Assembly: GCA_002633005.1 (NCBI GenBank)
Contig: NMRA01000008.1
Coordinates: 1,399,745-1,463,744 of the forward strand
DNA: 64,000 nucleotides
Reading direction: 5' to 3'
From: Phoronis australis
Taxonomy: Eukaryota > Phoronida > Phoronidae
Positions 50,191 to 61,645 of the stretch are shown here, piece after piece. Position numbers and translations under genes: made by a program. A model generated the notes under the pieces. It was not told the origin of the DNA, did no database searches, and saw nothing but the letters and a program-made list of their open reading frames with translations. The first letter of the stretch is position 1. Every line of letters begins with the position of its first letter.

Positions 50191-52429
50191 TATGAAGCAG
50201 AAAGAGTTTCATTATAGGGTACTATAGCGCTCCTCGTATCTGTATCGTCACTGAAAACATGACCCACCTAGCTCACCTTTCTACAATGAACTCTCCGTCA
50301 AACAACCGAATGCGAAAAGTGGTTCTTTTGTTGTAAGCGCGTTTGTTGTTAGCGTCCGTCGAGTCACACAGAATTCATTGAGTCACAAATAAGGCCAAAC
50401 GCAAAAAAACGAAATTGAAATTGAATCAGGGAAGTTTGTGTTCCTTGACAGTGATAGCCTATGACATGGAGTGGTTGACGAGCGGCTGCTTCTTTCGTCT
50501 TTTCTCGTGGAAGTGTGCAAATTGCTCTAGAACAGATTGCCAAGGAGCAGAGTGCCCCCAGTCACAGAATTTTTGGTTTCTCTGTTGAGTATTTCGCTGC
50601 CAGGGTGGTCTTCGCTGAAGCTGGTTGCACGTTACAGAGCTAGCGCGCTACAGCTGTCAGTGACGGTTAGTGGTGGATACTGGCAAGCTAAAGGTGGGAG
50701 GGTACGATCATCTCGCGTGAAAGACAACATCCGTTCAACATCATGTATGTCTTAGTGCAATATGATTACTAAATCCTTAAATTAAGCCACTAATATATTA
50801 CAAAGAAAGTTCAGTGGAAGCAATTACCCAGCGTTGTTTTCTACGGAGTAGAAATTGGCTTAATTTGCTAGGGAATAAATGAGTGATTGCATTTGCATTT
50901 TTAACCTATATTTTAGATAAAAGCCATTGGAAGCCTATGCAACAAGACAGGATGTCAGTTAATTTTCTGTTATGAATGACTTGACCAGTGTGGGAACACA
51001 TAGATAAAGAAACAGTTCGCGAGTAGATTGGGCCAACCGAATGGTTTCACCTAAAGGCCGAGCAGTTGTAAGCACGGACCGGGATTCAATTTCTGTGAAC
51101 TTACAATTAAACACACAGAAAGACCTCTAAGCGTATCGGTTGAAGTTCGCGAATATCTGCCGGAGAGTAGTTGCTGCTCCCCAAGGTACGGACTGTAGTG
51201 ATTCACGGCTGATCGACAGGAATTTTATAGGGTCAGGTTGCATAAAACTCGTGAACTAATTCGCTACATGAACTTGATTGTTGCATGGCGTCAAATGCAT
51301 TGTTCAAATAATGACAACTTGACACACGATAATGCTACGTCATTGTTGTTATCCACCGTATACTATTGTGCAACCGGTGGTCCTGATTTTGGTTCGTTTC
51401 TTAACCCTGCAACATTGCACTTTCGGACGAAATGAGGTTATTGCCATTGTCTTCTACTTTCATCTAAATTTTAAAGATCAAAGGAACCAGGTGTCTCTAC
51501 GGGTCGTATCTACACCTGTGCTGTGATGGGATAGTACAAAATGACAAAACGATCTAGTTATCAACAACAGCAAACTAGATAACATTAATACTAATGTCTG
51601 GAAAACGCCGCAGGCTAGATGTACCGGAAATTTCTAGAAGACGTTGTCTGGAATATGCAATTTTTGGTCTTTCCTTAGCCCACAAATGCAGGCCTGGGAA
51701 AGTGAATAAAAGAAAGGCATAAAAATATTCTGAAACATGTTCGCGCAGGTACTAAAATGGCTCAAAATGAAAGCTAGAAGGATTTCTGTACACTATTTGG
51801 TCGAAATAGGAAATGGTAGACACGTGTTGAAGAAACGTATTGCGTCTGTTACAATGACTTATTTTTTCTTTACAATGTCTTTTTTGACAACTCACACTGA
51901 ACTTTACTTAGATTTGCCCAAGAAATACGCCACTAGCATGTCTTACCTGCTCAATTCTCACCTTCAAGTCTCCAAAATTTGACAATTTGGGTTGCACTTT
52001 TATACGTCTAAATGTATCCGTCCTAGATATTCTTATGAAATCTGCTATTGAGCCCCCATCCTCGACAGCACGTTGTGATCGGCAACTAACGCTGTGACGT
52101 AAACTGTGAGAAAATAGACGCGTTGCTCCAAAAATACGCGCGCTCTCTTGTACAGTAGTAGTCAGTGCTGACTGCTTGGGGAATATCGATCACTTGATTT
52201 TTATATTCCAAAATGTAAAGTAGTTGTTACGTTGTTTAGATTTGAAAATGTCTGTACATTAATCGTAGGAGTGGTGATTTTATTCCGTCTTAAAGACACC
52301 CTTTCCTTTATTTTTCACCGCTTTGGAGCATACAGAGTTTAATCGATCAAAATAGGAAAATAGCGTAAATTACAGCTCTACATGTATTTGCGTTTTTACT
52401 ATGAAAGTGAAGTTCAATGCTGGCCAACT

Positions 52430-52570
52430 TTGGCGGCCATTTTGTTGATGCACCACCGGAAATTCGAAGACTATTGAATTAAAAAGTCCATACATATTTC
52501 TGGATATTTTGAAAACTTGTGATGACGTGTTGAAAGAAAATCATTCGGTAATACGTTTAATTCAGTGGTT
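52430..52570. repeat. Dispersed repeat D, copy 2
   Basis: GGCGGCCATTTTGTTGATGC, ACCACCGGAAAT and TTTGAAAACTTGTGATGACG match copy 1 at 50038-50190. Confidence 0.4.
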
Positions 52571-55330
52571 TGCGATCAAGTTCTTTTTTAATTTTTCTGA
52601 AGAACTAAAGAGGCGGAAAGCGTATCTTTAACAAAACGTGTTAGTGAATGATATACCTCATGCGAAGGGAATGGAATGAGTGCTCAAATACTCCTAAAAC
52701 ACAGAGCCATTAATCACGCGACTCTGTTATGAGCAACGTTTCACTTTCAAAAAACGGTAAAGTATAAATCGTCAACTTACTTTCCTTTATGGATAATTGA
52801 TTTAGGAGCCCAAGCATTGTAGGCTGTCCAATTGTCTATAAATACATAAAAATGAGATACCTGGAGAAACGTCCTAGAAAATTTGTTAGACATAGGCGAC
52901 TTCGAAATTTATATGAACATTGGGCATGCTGCGAGGGAATCGTGATGCCTTCGCCAAAACGTTTTGAAGACATGTGCTCGGAGAAATTCAGGGTAAACTA
53001 ATGACGACCGGCAGGCGCAGAAATAGGTGTTGTAGACATTAAGTTAATGATTATATGGACATCTGAAAGAGGTCTGTTGAAATTCACACGTTTCACTTTT
53101 TAACGAAACTGCAAAGATCGATATAGAGGCTCAATTGAAAATACAAGGCACAAAATACTCACTGTTATATCTTTACATTGTTTTGGCGAAAGCTTTAACT
53201 TCTCCTTGTCCTATTGAAGATCAAAAATTTCATGACAGGCTTCGATTACAAAGAAATCGCTCAGGTGAAACTTTCTTGGATAAGGCTTTCAAGCGAACGT
53301 CCTGTTTGCAGGCGACTTCAGTGGCGCTATAGTCACTCGCGAGAAACTTGCTGCGAGAAGTCGATCTTGCGTTGTAAGGTCACTCGATCAACACAGTTGG
53401 GGCCCTCATAAATATAGTTCTTCATTTACAAACACGGTTCACGACCCGATAAACTCAGTTCACCGACTCACGCCTGCGGCTCACCGACCGTCAGACACGG
53501 TACCGAACTCTCGAAACATGGCTACATAGTTAGTGAGCCCTGAGCTGTAGGAGCTTTAAAAAGGGTTTCGTGAGTACTTTCACACGACAGTTTTGTTTTG
53601 ACGTTTCCCATTTAATTCATATATGTATTTTTCAATTGTAAAAAGCGCGTTTAAAGTTGCACATTTTCTTAAACCTTAGATATTGTTTATAATAACTCAA
53701 ACCATGTAATTTCGGTCACACTGCTTGCAGACAAGTTAAAGATAATCTTTGGACTTCATTTTCGTTAAAAACCAGTACAAAATACAAAATGAGTTTTAAC
53801 GTAAACCAACTTTATTAAAGCTCTTTCAACATGACATTATTTTTTTCAAAATAAATAGAATGTAATAAACACGTTTTCGTAATTCTAAGCTACAAAAACT
53901 GTTAAAATCTTAAGCAATTTGATTATTTTTTCCACGCCCCTGGAACTTCGAAAAATACTCTGACGCATGTCTGCCTTTTCATGATCGAATTTAATATAAA
54001 AAAACTTTGAATTTTGGGCTAAACCGTTTTATCTGTACATTTCGCATCTATCTGCCAAGGATTTCTTACTTTGATGCCCCTTGTAGATTGCTGCATCTAC
54101 CGCGGGTATCTCAGTTTGTGATTGGCTAATGCTGTTGTTTACAGCGTCCTCTACTGCTCAACAGGTGTGAGAGTTTAATCCATATAAACTTCGCTTTTAA
54201 CAGAAAATATGCAACTTAAAACGTGGAAACTTTTTAAATAATGAATCAAAATTACTTTATTTAGTCATACGCAAATAAAGTAAATTGCCAGCTGAAAGTA
54301 CTCAGGAAATATTCTAGTACAGCTCACGTCCCAATGACTATAGACACACCTAACACACGTGCTCGGACTCACAGACGATGCACGGACTCAATGTCCATAT
54401 TCCCTGATGAGCGGTCAGTGATCCGTGTTTGTGAATAGGGAACTGTGTTCGTGATTCGTAAGCTGAGTGTGTTTTTTGTTCCGGCGGTCGGTGAGTCATG
54501 TTCGGCGATATGTGAGCCGTGTTTGTAAGTCGATCAACTGATCTTATTGGGCCCGTGAGCCGTGTTTTTAAGTGAGAAACTATGTTTTATGAGTGCGGTT
54601 GCAGTGTAATTCGGGTAGCCTGGTTACGCAATGCAAACAATGGGCCTTCTGGGTGTTGGCGAACCGTTTACTCCCACAATCCAACATTGCGGCTTTCCGG
54701 TAGCCGTCCAATAAGAAGACACTGAATAGTTCTCACTTGGTTTTGCTTTGCTGTGCACGCATCACTGGACTTGTCGCCTTTCTTCCACTCTGTCGAAAAC
54801 TCTATGAACAAAATGAAAGTTGCGTGTATGTGTCATGTCACCGCAAAAGTTGTACACATGACCACAGAAACTTCATTCTGTCTCATATATTTTGCCCGAA
54901 AAAAAACAAAAGGTGGCAAAAATTGACGCATTTCAGTAGCCCAAACAACCATTTACCTGCCAATGCCCGACAAAAGCCAACTCCTTGGCCCGTGACGACA
55001 AAAGTTTACGCCAACTTTTACTCAGTGGAATGATAATACTCGAGAAATGGCGACAACCCAACTTTACTCAACACCCTTCAAGACATACACAGACTTAAGA
55101 AACATTCTCTAATTGTATGGAAGATGCTCACCTCCATAACGTTTTAAAAGTATCTTTCTTAATTTTTTACATAGCATCGAATAGTGTGGGAATTGGAAAA
55201 TGGTTATAGAATCAAGACTCGATTCTAAAATGTTTTTTGACTGATATTGTCACTGAGAATTTGCAAGACTGTTCGCTATGGTACATGTAGAAATTGAGAC
55301 TGAGTCAAAACACGGAGTCAGTTCTTTTCC
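52571..55330. other. No gene recognised
   Basis: AT-rich sequence with scattered short open frames. Nothing was recognised. Confidence 0.45.
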
Positions 55331-55458
55331 TCAAGCGAACACCAGATGAGGTTGCCCTTTCCTATCAGACGAAGATTTGCGTGCGGCCGTTTGAGGTGAT
55401 TTGGATTGTTTATGTCTCTTTATTTTTTTAGCAATACTAGCCGAAGATTTGTGTGTGG
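55331..55458 (-). CDS. Candidate basic C-terminal exon, unassigned
   Basis: A possible terminal exon. The acceptor GATGCTTCCCCAG precedes 55458, and a phase 1 frame runs 41 codons to TGA at 55333-55331. The peptide is rich in Lys, Arg and Ser (THKSSASIAKKIKRHKQSK, ARKSSSDRKG) with two copies of a CAAATCTTCG-based coding repeat. It lies 1.1 kb downstream of the FGF-like exon on the same strand. A basic tail would fit an FGF C terminus, but the core exons between are missing. In A-rich DNA such a frame can also arise by chance. Confidence 0.22.
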
Positions 55459-56591
55459 CTGGGGAAGCATCGTCTCGTTTACGTAAATTTTCAAAAAATT
55501 AGTGAGATCGCCGAATCGAGTTTACTATCTCGGGATAGATTTCGAGTGTTTTTGTTTAGAGATTATGTCGGCGACAGGTTGTCGAATCGTCACAACACTG
55601 GTACCTAATATGAAGTAACAATTTACGTGTGAAATATGTGTGGGTTCCAGCACATGTGTCTTAAGGACAATCCAAATACTTTCTTAGTATTACAAGAACT
55701 AGACGACCAGTTGACACTAAAACGTATTCAAATGCTGTAGGTATTTTTCTCACCATCATTTGTGCTACGGTGCAGCTTATCAAGTCTTGTCACCGACTAT
55801 ACAAGACTGCAATGCACAATAAATGCTGGTACCCACGGTACTTGCTTCAATCGTTCAGGCATCTGTGAATGAAGCTTGACGTGTTGCGGCGTAGTATGTG
55901 AATTAGCTCAAAAGCTTGGCATCGTGAATATACAGCTACGTGCACGTTTGTTTGTTTCTCCATGATCCATTTTAATAATGCACACCTGTGTGGTAACAGA
56001 TTTAGTGAAATAAGATAAAAATACATCGTAGAGAACCTTTCTCTGTTGTAGTACGTTTGTGCTTGTGGGAGCTTCGCAGCAGTAACTATGGGCGTGGCCT
56101 GACGGCGCTTGTCGGACCTACCTTTAGATCAAAAAAGCCTAGTCGGTCTTAGTCTGTATATTTGACAATCGAGTCGGAGGTGCAATATACTTTGTTGTTC
56201 ATCTTTTCAAAAAATCCACCTTAGAAAAACAAAAGTGATGAGGGATATTTTTACTCAACTCTGTCCACTTGCGAGTGGGTGGGGGAGTCTGCCGCCGGCA
56301 GTCGACACCTCCAAGGAAGAGTTGACTTACAGCGCACATGATCCTTAGCTACGCAACACTTCATTTGAACGATGACTCAACTACTTAACTGTCACCATAG
56401 ACTATAGTACATGGTCCGCCAACTCCGTATATTTTGAATGGACGAAATCTGGGATCTTACGCATAAGCCGTGACGTCACGATTCACTAGCGACAGGTGGC
56501 AGACATAGCACGTTTTACTTCCGGTAAAAACGCCGTCTGCTAATCATGGTCTGCTGTTGTGTGGTCGGGTAGCATTTCCAAAAGTACTCAC

Positions 56592-56780
56592 CTAGAGTTC
56601 TACTATTGGAAGACTTTGAACAGCGTTTCAATGCCGAAATTATCTTTTTTTGTTGTACTGGACAGTAAAATAGATGCAAGAATTTCCCGTCACAATACAC
56701 TAACTGGGAGCTCAGTTTGCTATGTCGCCTCCCTCTAAACGGTTTAGAGGGAGGCGGCTCCTCTAGGATATTTCTGTTGT
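56592..56780 (-). CDS. Candidate FGF-like exon (first core strands), second locus
   Basis: This is a 189-nt exon. The acceptor ends CATACATTGCAG before 56780 and the donor GTGAGT begins at 56591. It enters and leaves in phase 1 and encodes 62 whole codons. The reading includes PPPSKPFRGRRHSKL, then SSQLVYCDGKFLHLF, KKIISALKRC and SKSSNSRTL. This parallels the first core strands of the FGF at 727-18972 (QLTNLCSDKLVQIV, PVNARG, DPKSIL) and the LLYC..G..LRI pattern of FGF1. The FGF assignment rests on this weak similarity, a similar distance from QL to the exon end (38 versus 35 residues), and the matching phase 1 exit. A perfect 31-nt palindrome lies inside the exon. The following FGF core exons were not found downstream. 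Confidence 0.45.
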
Positions 56781-57255
56781 CTGCAATGTATGCTATCACG
56801 AGGCACGTTCGGGAGCTACGTGCGCTTGCAAGCCGTCACGTGCTGCGACCAAGGCACCCCTATACAGTTCGACTCAAGTGCTTTGAATACTAAAACTGCT
56901 ACTTTCAATGATTTGTCAACGTTGCGTTTATGAGGCTGTCTCAGATATGCTTGTTAGTACGCATTATCCGTGTTTGTATTTGTTGCAGATTATCATTTGG
57001 AGTGCTCTGAATTTGGTGCGAAAAATACAATCATCCAGTTTAAGTTGAATCTTGAAATTTGTTTTCATTCACCATATTTCTCTTCCACATTGTTTTTTAG
57101 CCCCGATTTCGTAAACGGAAGCACGGTCGCCTCTCAAAGTTTCTCAGTTACTGGGTCACAGCGTTGCTCTCTGACATCGCCATGCATGGAAAAATAGGTC
57201 ATTCGCACAGTTTCACTGAACGCGCCATGCCTATCTGAACTTCTGATCGGGCTTA

Positions 57256-57384
57256 CATGGGCGGCGCAGCCATGAAAAAAGTGGGGGCTAAAGCCCCCTC
57301 AGCCCCCTGTGATGCACCGCCTATAGACCACGTGCGGCGTTGCACTGAAAAAAGTGGGGGGCTGTAGCCTCCCCAGCCCCCATG
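57256..57384. mobile_element. MITE, family 2, dimer with truncated right end
   Basis: Has the same two-unit structure and the same TATAGACCA linker as the 47.7-kb copy, but the last segment (GTGCGCCGCCCATG) is missing after CCCCCATGG. It lies between the signal-peptide exon and the FGF-like exon of the second FGF locus. Confidence 0.65.
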
Positions 57385-58084
57385 GCTTAACTAGTCGATT
57401 CTTAAAATTGCGACGAAAGACGGGTTCTTTCTGTAAACAGATTGCAAGGACGCAACATGAGTCTTTTCCAACAACTTGAGTGACTACAGAAGCCACTTGC
57501 AGGATATGACATTTCACCAGGTCAGGCGCAACAGCAAGCGCGTTTTAAAATTAATTTGTTTCCTCATTTGAACTGAAAAGCAAACACGCAGTGAAGACAC
57601 ATTTGCGTACCTTAGGGGTCCGTCTGGCGGCACCGTGACGGAGCTGCTGCTTTGACTGGCGGAGTGTGACAAAAATGCCACTAGCAAGTAGTAAACGTCA
57701 CGACAAATATTGCGGCATTTTGCGCCGCCATAATGGCGATAACATTTTGACGGTGCTTTACCATTTAAGTGTAATCTCTGTGGACTTTTCGAGCTCTGTC
57801 CAGTGAAACTTTACATGTTATTATGCATTGCCAGATAAATCGTGGCGTTTCCATGCTAGGTGCCTTTTAGCAACTTTAAAAAATAACACATCTACGCTGA
57901 AATTGATTCGGGCAGGCGCTTTTTCATTTTTTGTTTTAGTCAGTAAGAGCAAGTCTCAAAATGAGTCGGCTGCAGACTTGCCTAATACTTGCCTTATCTG
58001 GCGTGTTTCACATGGTTTATAAGACACTTCGTTGGCTACACATACTCTATTTGACATGCATCTGTGACGACGATGCATACTCAC

Positions 58085-58150
58085 CAATGCATAACCAACA
58101 GATGTCGCAATAAAGCAGAGCACCGTCGTTGAGTGAAAGGTGACAGGCAT
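58085..58150 (-). CDS. Candidate signal-peptide first exon, second locus
   Basis: ATG at 58150 opens MPVTFHSTTVLCFIATSVGY-AL, a good signal-peptide shape, and runs straight into a strong donor (TTG then GTGAGT at 58084) in phase 0. The ATG has A at -3. It lies 1.3 kb upstream of the FGF-like exon on the same strand. That exon enters in phase 1, so an intervening exon (phase 0 in, phase 1 out) or a different acceptor would be needed to join them. It could also be the first exon of an unrelated secreted protein. Confidence 0.4.
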
Positions 58151-58641
58151 ATTTTTAACTGATGACGGAAAAGACTGACGAGCATTTTCGGAACTGGGAG
58201 TGCTTTCCCGTCCTTGCTATAATTGAGATAAGGGACTACTGTGGCATCTTTTAATTTAAATAGTATATGTGTTATTAACTTAGAAGCCTCAAAATGAGAG
58301 ATAGACGAACGCCCAACGGAAGGGAACGTCCTTGTACGAAAAGGATTGTCCTTCCCTCACCGGTTTTGTTTCTGTGCTTATTCACATATTGAATACAACA
58401 TCATGCTCTAAAAACAAACTCATCAATCGATTTTCAAGTTAAGAGATATCCGTAATCCTGTGTTTAGCCGATCGGGAATTTCCTCATGTAGGTTATTTTT
58501 AGTCGAATTAAGCCAGTGTCATAAGTGCCGATTATACTGAGAACCTAATTAGGCTTTAAGATGTCACCTTGTCGTGTAAATTAAGGTTGCATATCGCCCG
58601 GTTTAGCAGGCTATAAAAGAAAATCGCATTTAGCCTTTTAA

Positions 58642-58950
58642 TTCTCATAAAATCGGTCTCACGATGGTCCTGACCGTGGTTTGATTCTATTAAAATCGGT
58701 TCCACCGTTGCCCTGGTTTGGTTCTACTTCCCTTACCAACAAAAACGTAGAAACCAAAAGCTATTAAAGAAAAAAGCTTTTGAGATTTACTGTCGATGGC
58801 CAACCCTGAAAGTCAAATTCGAAAATTACGCATGTTCGTACGCATTGCCTGTGAGTCGGTAGCGGTAAGGAACAATATGAGACCGGTTTTCTGAGAATAA
58901 TGGCCTAATTCGATTTTCGTTTTTTGGCAGCTGAACAGTGTGAAATTTTT
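58642..58950. repeat. Dispersed repeat A, copy 3
   Basis: Shares TCTCATAAAATCGGTCTCAC, GGTTTGATTCTATT, ATTCGAAAATTACGCATG, GCATTGCCTGTGAGTCGGTA and GGCAGCTGAACAGTGTGAA with the other copies. The GGTTTGATTCTA block is duplicated within this copy. Confidence 0.5.
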
Positions 58951-59870
58951 GTAATTTACTGAAATTTTTGATTATGCTCCTATGTCTAGCGCACCACTCC
59001 GGGCGCGAACCACATATACGCAAAATCAGGCACATGCGCACCCACAAAATATTTTTAATCAGAAATATTGGGACAAGATGTGTGGTTTTATTTTGGTTGA
59101 TTTGCATTTGAACTGAATAATTTGATTTTCATAACTAATTTCCGTGTACAAGCCTATTTTAAGCAATATGTGAAACGTGTTAACCGACCCGGCTTAAAAG
59201 CTCGTTTCCGGTTTTGGATTCTGAGACGGAAGATTTGTGAACAAATTTACGTCATCAGTGTCAGACAATAATCAGTTAAATAGTTAAGAAACTAATCAAT
59301 GGCGCATTCTTACCTCAGCTTACGATCGACACTTCATTCATAAATTTGTTCTGATCTAGTAAGTTGATTGAGGCAGTGTAATTGACAATGAAATCGGGTT
59401 ATTAACGTTCGGAAAGCGACTTCATTTTCTCTGAAAAAAGTATAAATAAGGCTTACAAAGGGCTTACATGCTTGTCTGGAGAGAACGTATAAATAACAAA
59501 GCTCCTTTAAATTCTATTAAATACGGTTGTTTGCCCAATTTTGCCGAACTATTAATTGAGCAATAAGTACGAGAGGAAGAGAGAAACGTCTTTCGTTTTT
59601 CAAATCATATTAATGAACAGAATTGCGTGACCAGCAAAGGGACAGGTTGCCAACAGCTGACCACTGAAACAGTAAAAAGAGTTATTTAACAATAACAATT
59701 ATAGATTACGTTATAAAACAATGCAACACCGTACAATTCAGCGCCATATATAATGCATCTGTGTAAGGTTTTACACAATAAAAAGCAGCTTTCTGAGTGG
59801 GCCTTTACATGGAACAGTTCCAAACAGGGAATCTTAACCATATATAACTTATCTTCTGTCTATTTGTAGA

Positions 59871-60014
59871 CTTTGTTTACAATTTAATGTTGTTTTTCTT
59901 TCACTTTGTCAACATTAAGCTTCTTTTTACTTGATAATTTGTCTTTGTTTACAATCTAATGTTGTTTTTCTTTCACTTTGTCAACATTAAGCTTCTTTTC
60001 ACTTGACAATTTGT
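59871..60014. repeat. 72-bp tandem duplication
   Basis: Units 59871-59942 and 59943-60014 both start CTTTGTTTACAAT and end AATTTGT. They differ at three positions, all T versus C. No coding frame was recognised. Confidence 0.95.
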
Positions 60015-60149
60015 AATAAAACATCTGAACACTGGGCGCTTATTTTGATTACAGTAGGTAGAGAATTAGACGCCAAATTAGGGGTGTTGCATGAAGAGAT
60101 CACTATTTATTTTCAATAATATTAAGAATTCAATGCACAGTTTACTTTC

Positions 60150-60290
60150 GATATGTGTCAAAGCTAAATTGACTTATGAATGAAGATAAAATAGCAAAAG
60201 AACGGACAACCAGTGTTAGCTCAAATCCACAAATGCGCTGAAAATTTTGATAACATAGTCAAGTTCTTGTCTGGGATTATTTTATGTAAC
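60150..60290. repeat. Dispersed repeat C, copy 3
   Basis: Contains GTGTCAAAGCTAAATTGACT, GAATGAAGATAAAATAGCA and CCACAAATGCGCTGAAAATT, matching the other two copies in order. Confidence 0.5.
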
Positions 60291-60350
60291 CGGCTTTCTG
60301 AAATAGCGCGGTTAAAACTCCGTGTTGAAGAAGCTAGACAGCTAACCACG

Positions 60351-60411
60351 GCTCGCTGGTTCCCTGCGTGTCCGCTAGGTGGTAGTTCGGACACGCAGGG
60401 AACCAGTGAGC
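60351..60411. repeat. Long hairpin with flanking direct repeats
   Basis: Arms 60356-60374 and 60388-60406 (CTGGTTCCCTGCGTGTCCG and its complement) pair perfectly over 19 bp. One mismatch extends the stem to 24 bp, and the loop is 13 nt. The 10-mer GCTAACCACG flanks the structure at 60341-60350 and 60410-60419. Confidence 0.85.
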
Positions 60412-60818
60412 TAACCACGATAACTCGCTGAGATCACTCATAACATTTTGAATCATTGCAGTATCTAATACACAGTCTTTTAAAAAGTTGGAAAAACATG
60501 TACGCTGTTGGTATCGATTTTTGCAAATTGTATTTCTTGGAAGAATAGTTGTTAATCAAACGGCGCATTTTAAAAGGTTTTAGGTTTTGACAATTTTTCC
60601 TAATGCAGATGAGTATTCTAAGACTGGTCGTCGTTGATCGTATTCTCCAAGAAATTCTCTTTGAGATTTATTTGGTGGAAATGAATAAATTGTTGTCATA
60701 GAGTTCCATTGGTTCTGTTGGAGCAAAAATGAGAACCATTCTCAAAGTTTTAAATTCGCACAATTACTAAATGTCCATAAAGTTATGCCTAATTTTCGTA
60801 CTACAAGTGCATCGCATG

Positions 60819-61091
60819 TCATACTAATGTGGGCGTAGGAAAATCGTCTTTCAAAAGGAAAAGGGCGCCTATATTTTTACCAGTTTTGTTAAACATTTCC
60901 TGAACATGCTTGTTCCAGGAAAGATGACTGTCTACAAAAATAACCAAAAATTTAAAGTTAATTACTCTTTTGGTAGTTTCGCTGTTAATAATTCTGATAG
61001 AGATATCTGCATCGCCAATTTTATTCTGAAGAAACCAAAATTGCATAAACAGTATTTTGTTTGTGTTGTGTGATAGTTTATTAGTACTAAT
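60819..61091 (-). pseudogene. Decayed non-LTR retrotransposon reverse transcriptase fragment
   Basis: The frame reads LSHNTNKILFMQF, then about 30 residues later NFKLVIF-type sequence (INFKFLVIFVDSHLSWNKHV) and FNKTGKNIGALFLLK. This order matches the end of the palm and the thumb of LINE reverse transcriptases of the Jockey/CR1/Rex type, where N-x-x-K-T-x-x-M-x-F and the FKFLGI-D--LSWNKHI block are conserved. The catalytic YADD region is not visible upstream, and the frame stops early at 60819, so this is a short, dead, probably 5'-truncated copy. Confidence 0.75.
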
Positions 61092-61572
61092 CAATCTCGA
61101 TAACAAAACTAATACCGGTAATAGACATAAAATGAAAAAGTCGACAGTTATTCTAACTTTGTGTTCTCTTGGGATTTCTAATGACAACAGATTATTACAA
61201 GAGTAATTGATGTTAGAGCTTAAAAATATAAGACGTGTATATCTTTTTACAGGTGAATACTTTTTGTTTCTTTTTCTGTGAATCTAATCGTTTGTGACAA
61301 AGGACAATTTTTCTTGCTACTTTAAGTTTCAAGTGTATTTGCATAAAGTAGACTTTTTAAAATGAAATTGGAAGTGCGCTGAATCAAAATGATACGCTAT
61401 TAGGGGGAAGGCAGTCTCCGATAGAGACAAGTACTCTGCTGATCGGAGACGACGTGGAGGGGTTACACCTGGTGGGCGTTTCGTGACTTACGCTACGTGG
61501 GTATTCGAGTGTTTAGTGATGGCTGACGTACTAGGCTTACCTGCCATTAATATGACGCGATTTGGACTCACG

Positions 61573-61645
61573 AATGTAAATAGAAATTTAAAACCACATT
61601 TTCAAACATTTTGCAGGTCTTGTATTTTTCTGATTCAGGTAATCA
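61573..61645. repeat. Dispersed repeat E, copy 2
   Basis: AAATAGAAATTT, ATTTTGCAGGTCTTGTATTT and TCTGATTCAGGTAA match copy 1 at 48150-48226. Confidence 0.45.

Noticed and set aside
51946-52000. Minus-strand stretch SNFGDLKVRIEQ before a GTAAGA donor, considered as part of a second FGF core
   Set aside because: The acceptor is poor, the exon would be about 50 nt, and nothing continues the FGF pattern.
57605-57720. Minus-strand frame DVYYLLVAFLSHSASQSSSS before a GTACGC donor, considered as a signal peptide exon
   Set aside because: No in-frame ATG, the exit phase does not match the FGF-like exon, and the next good acceptor is too close for an intron.
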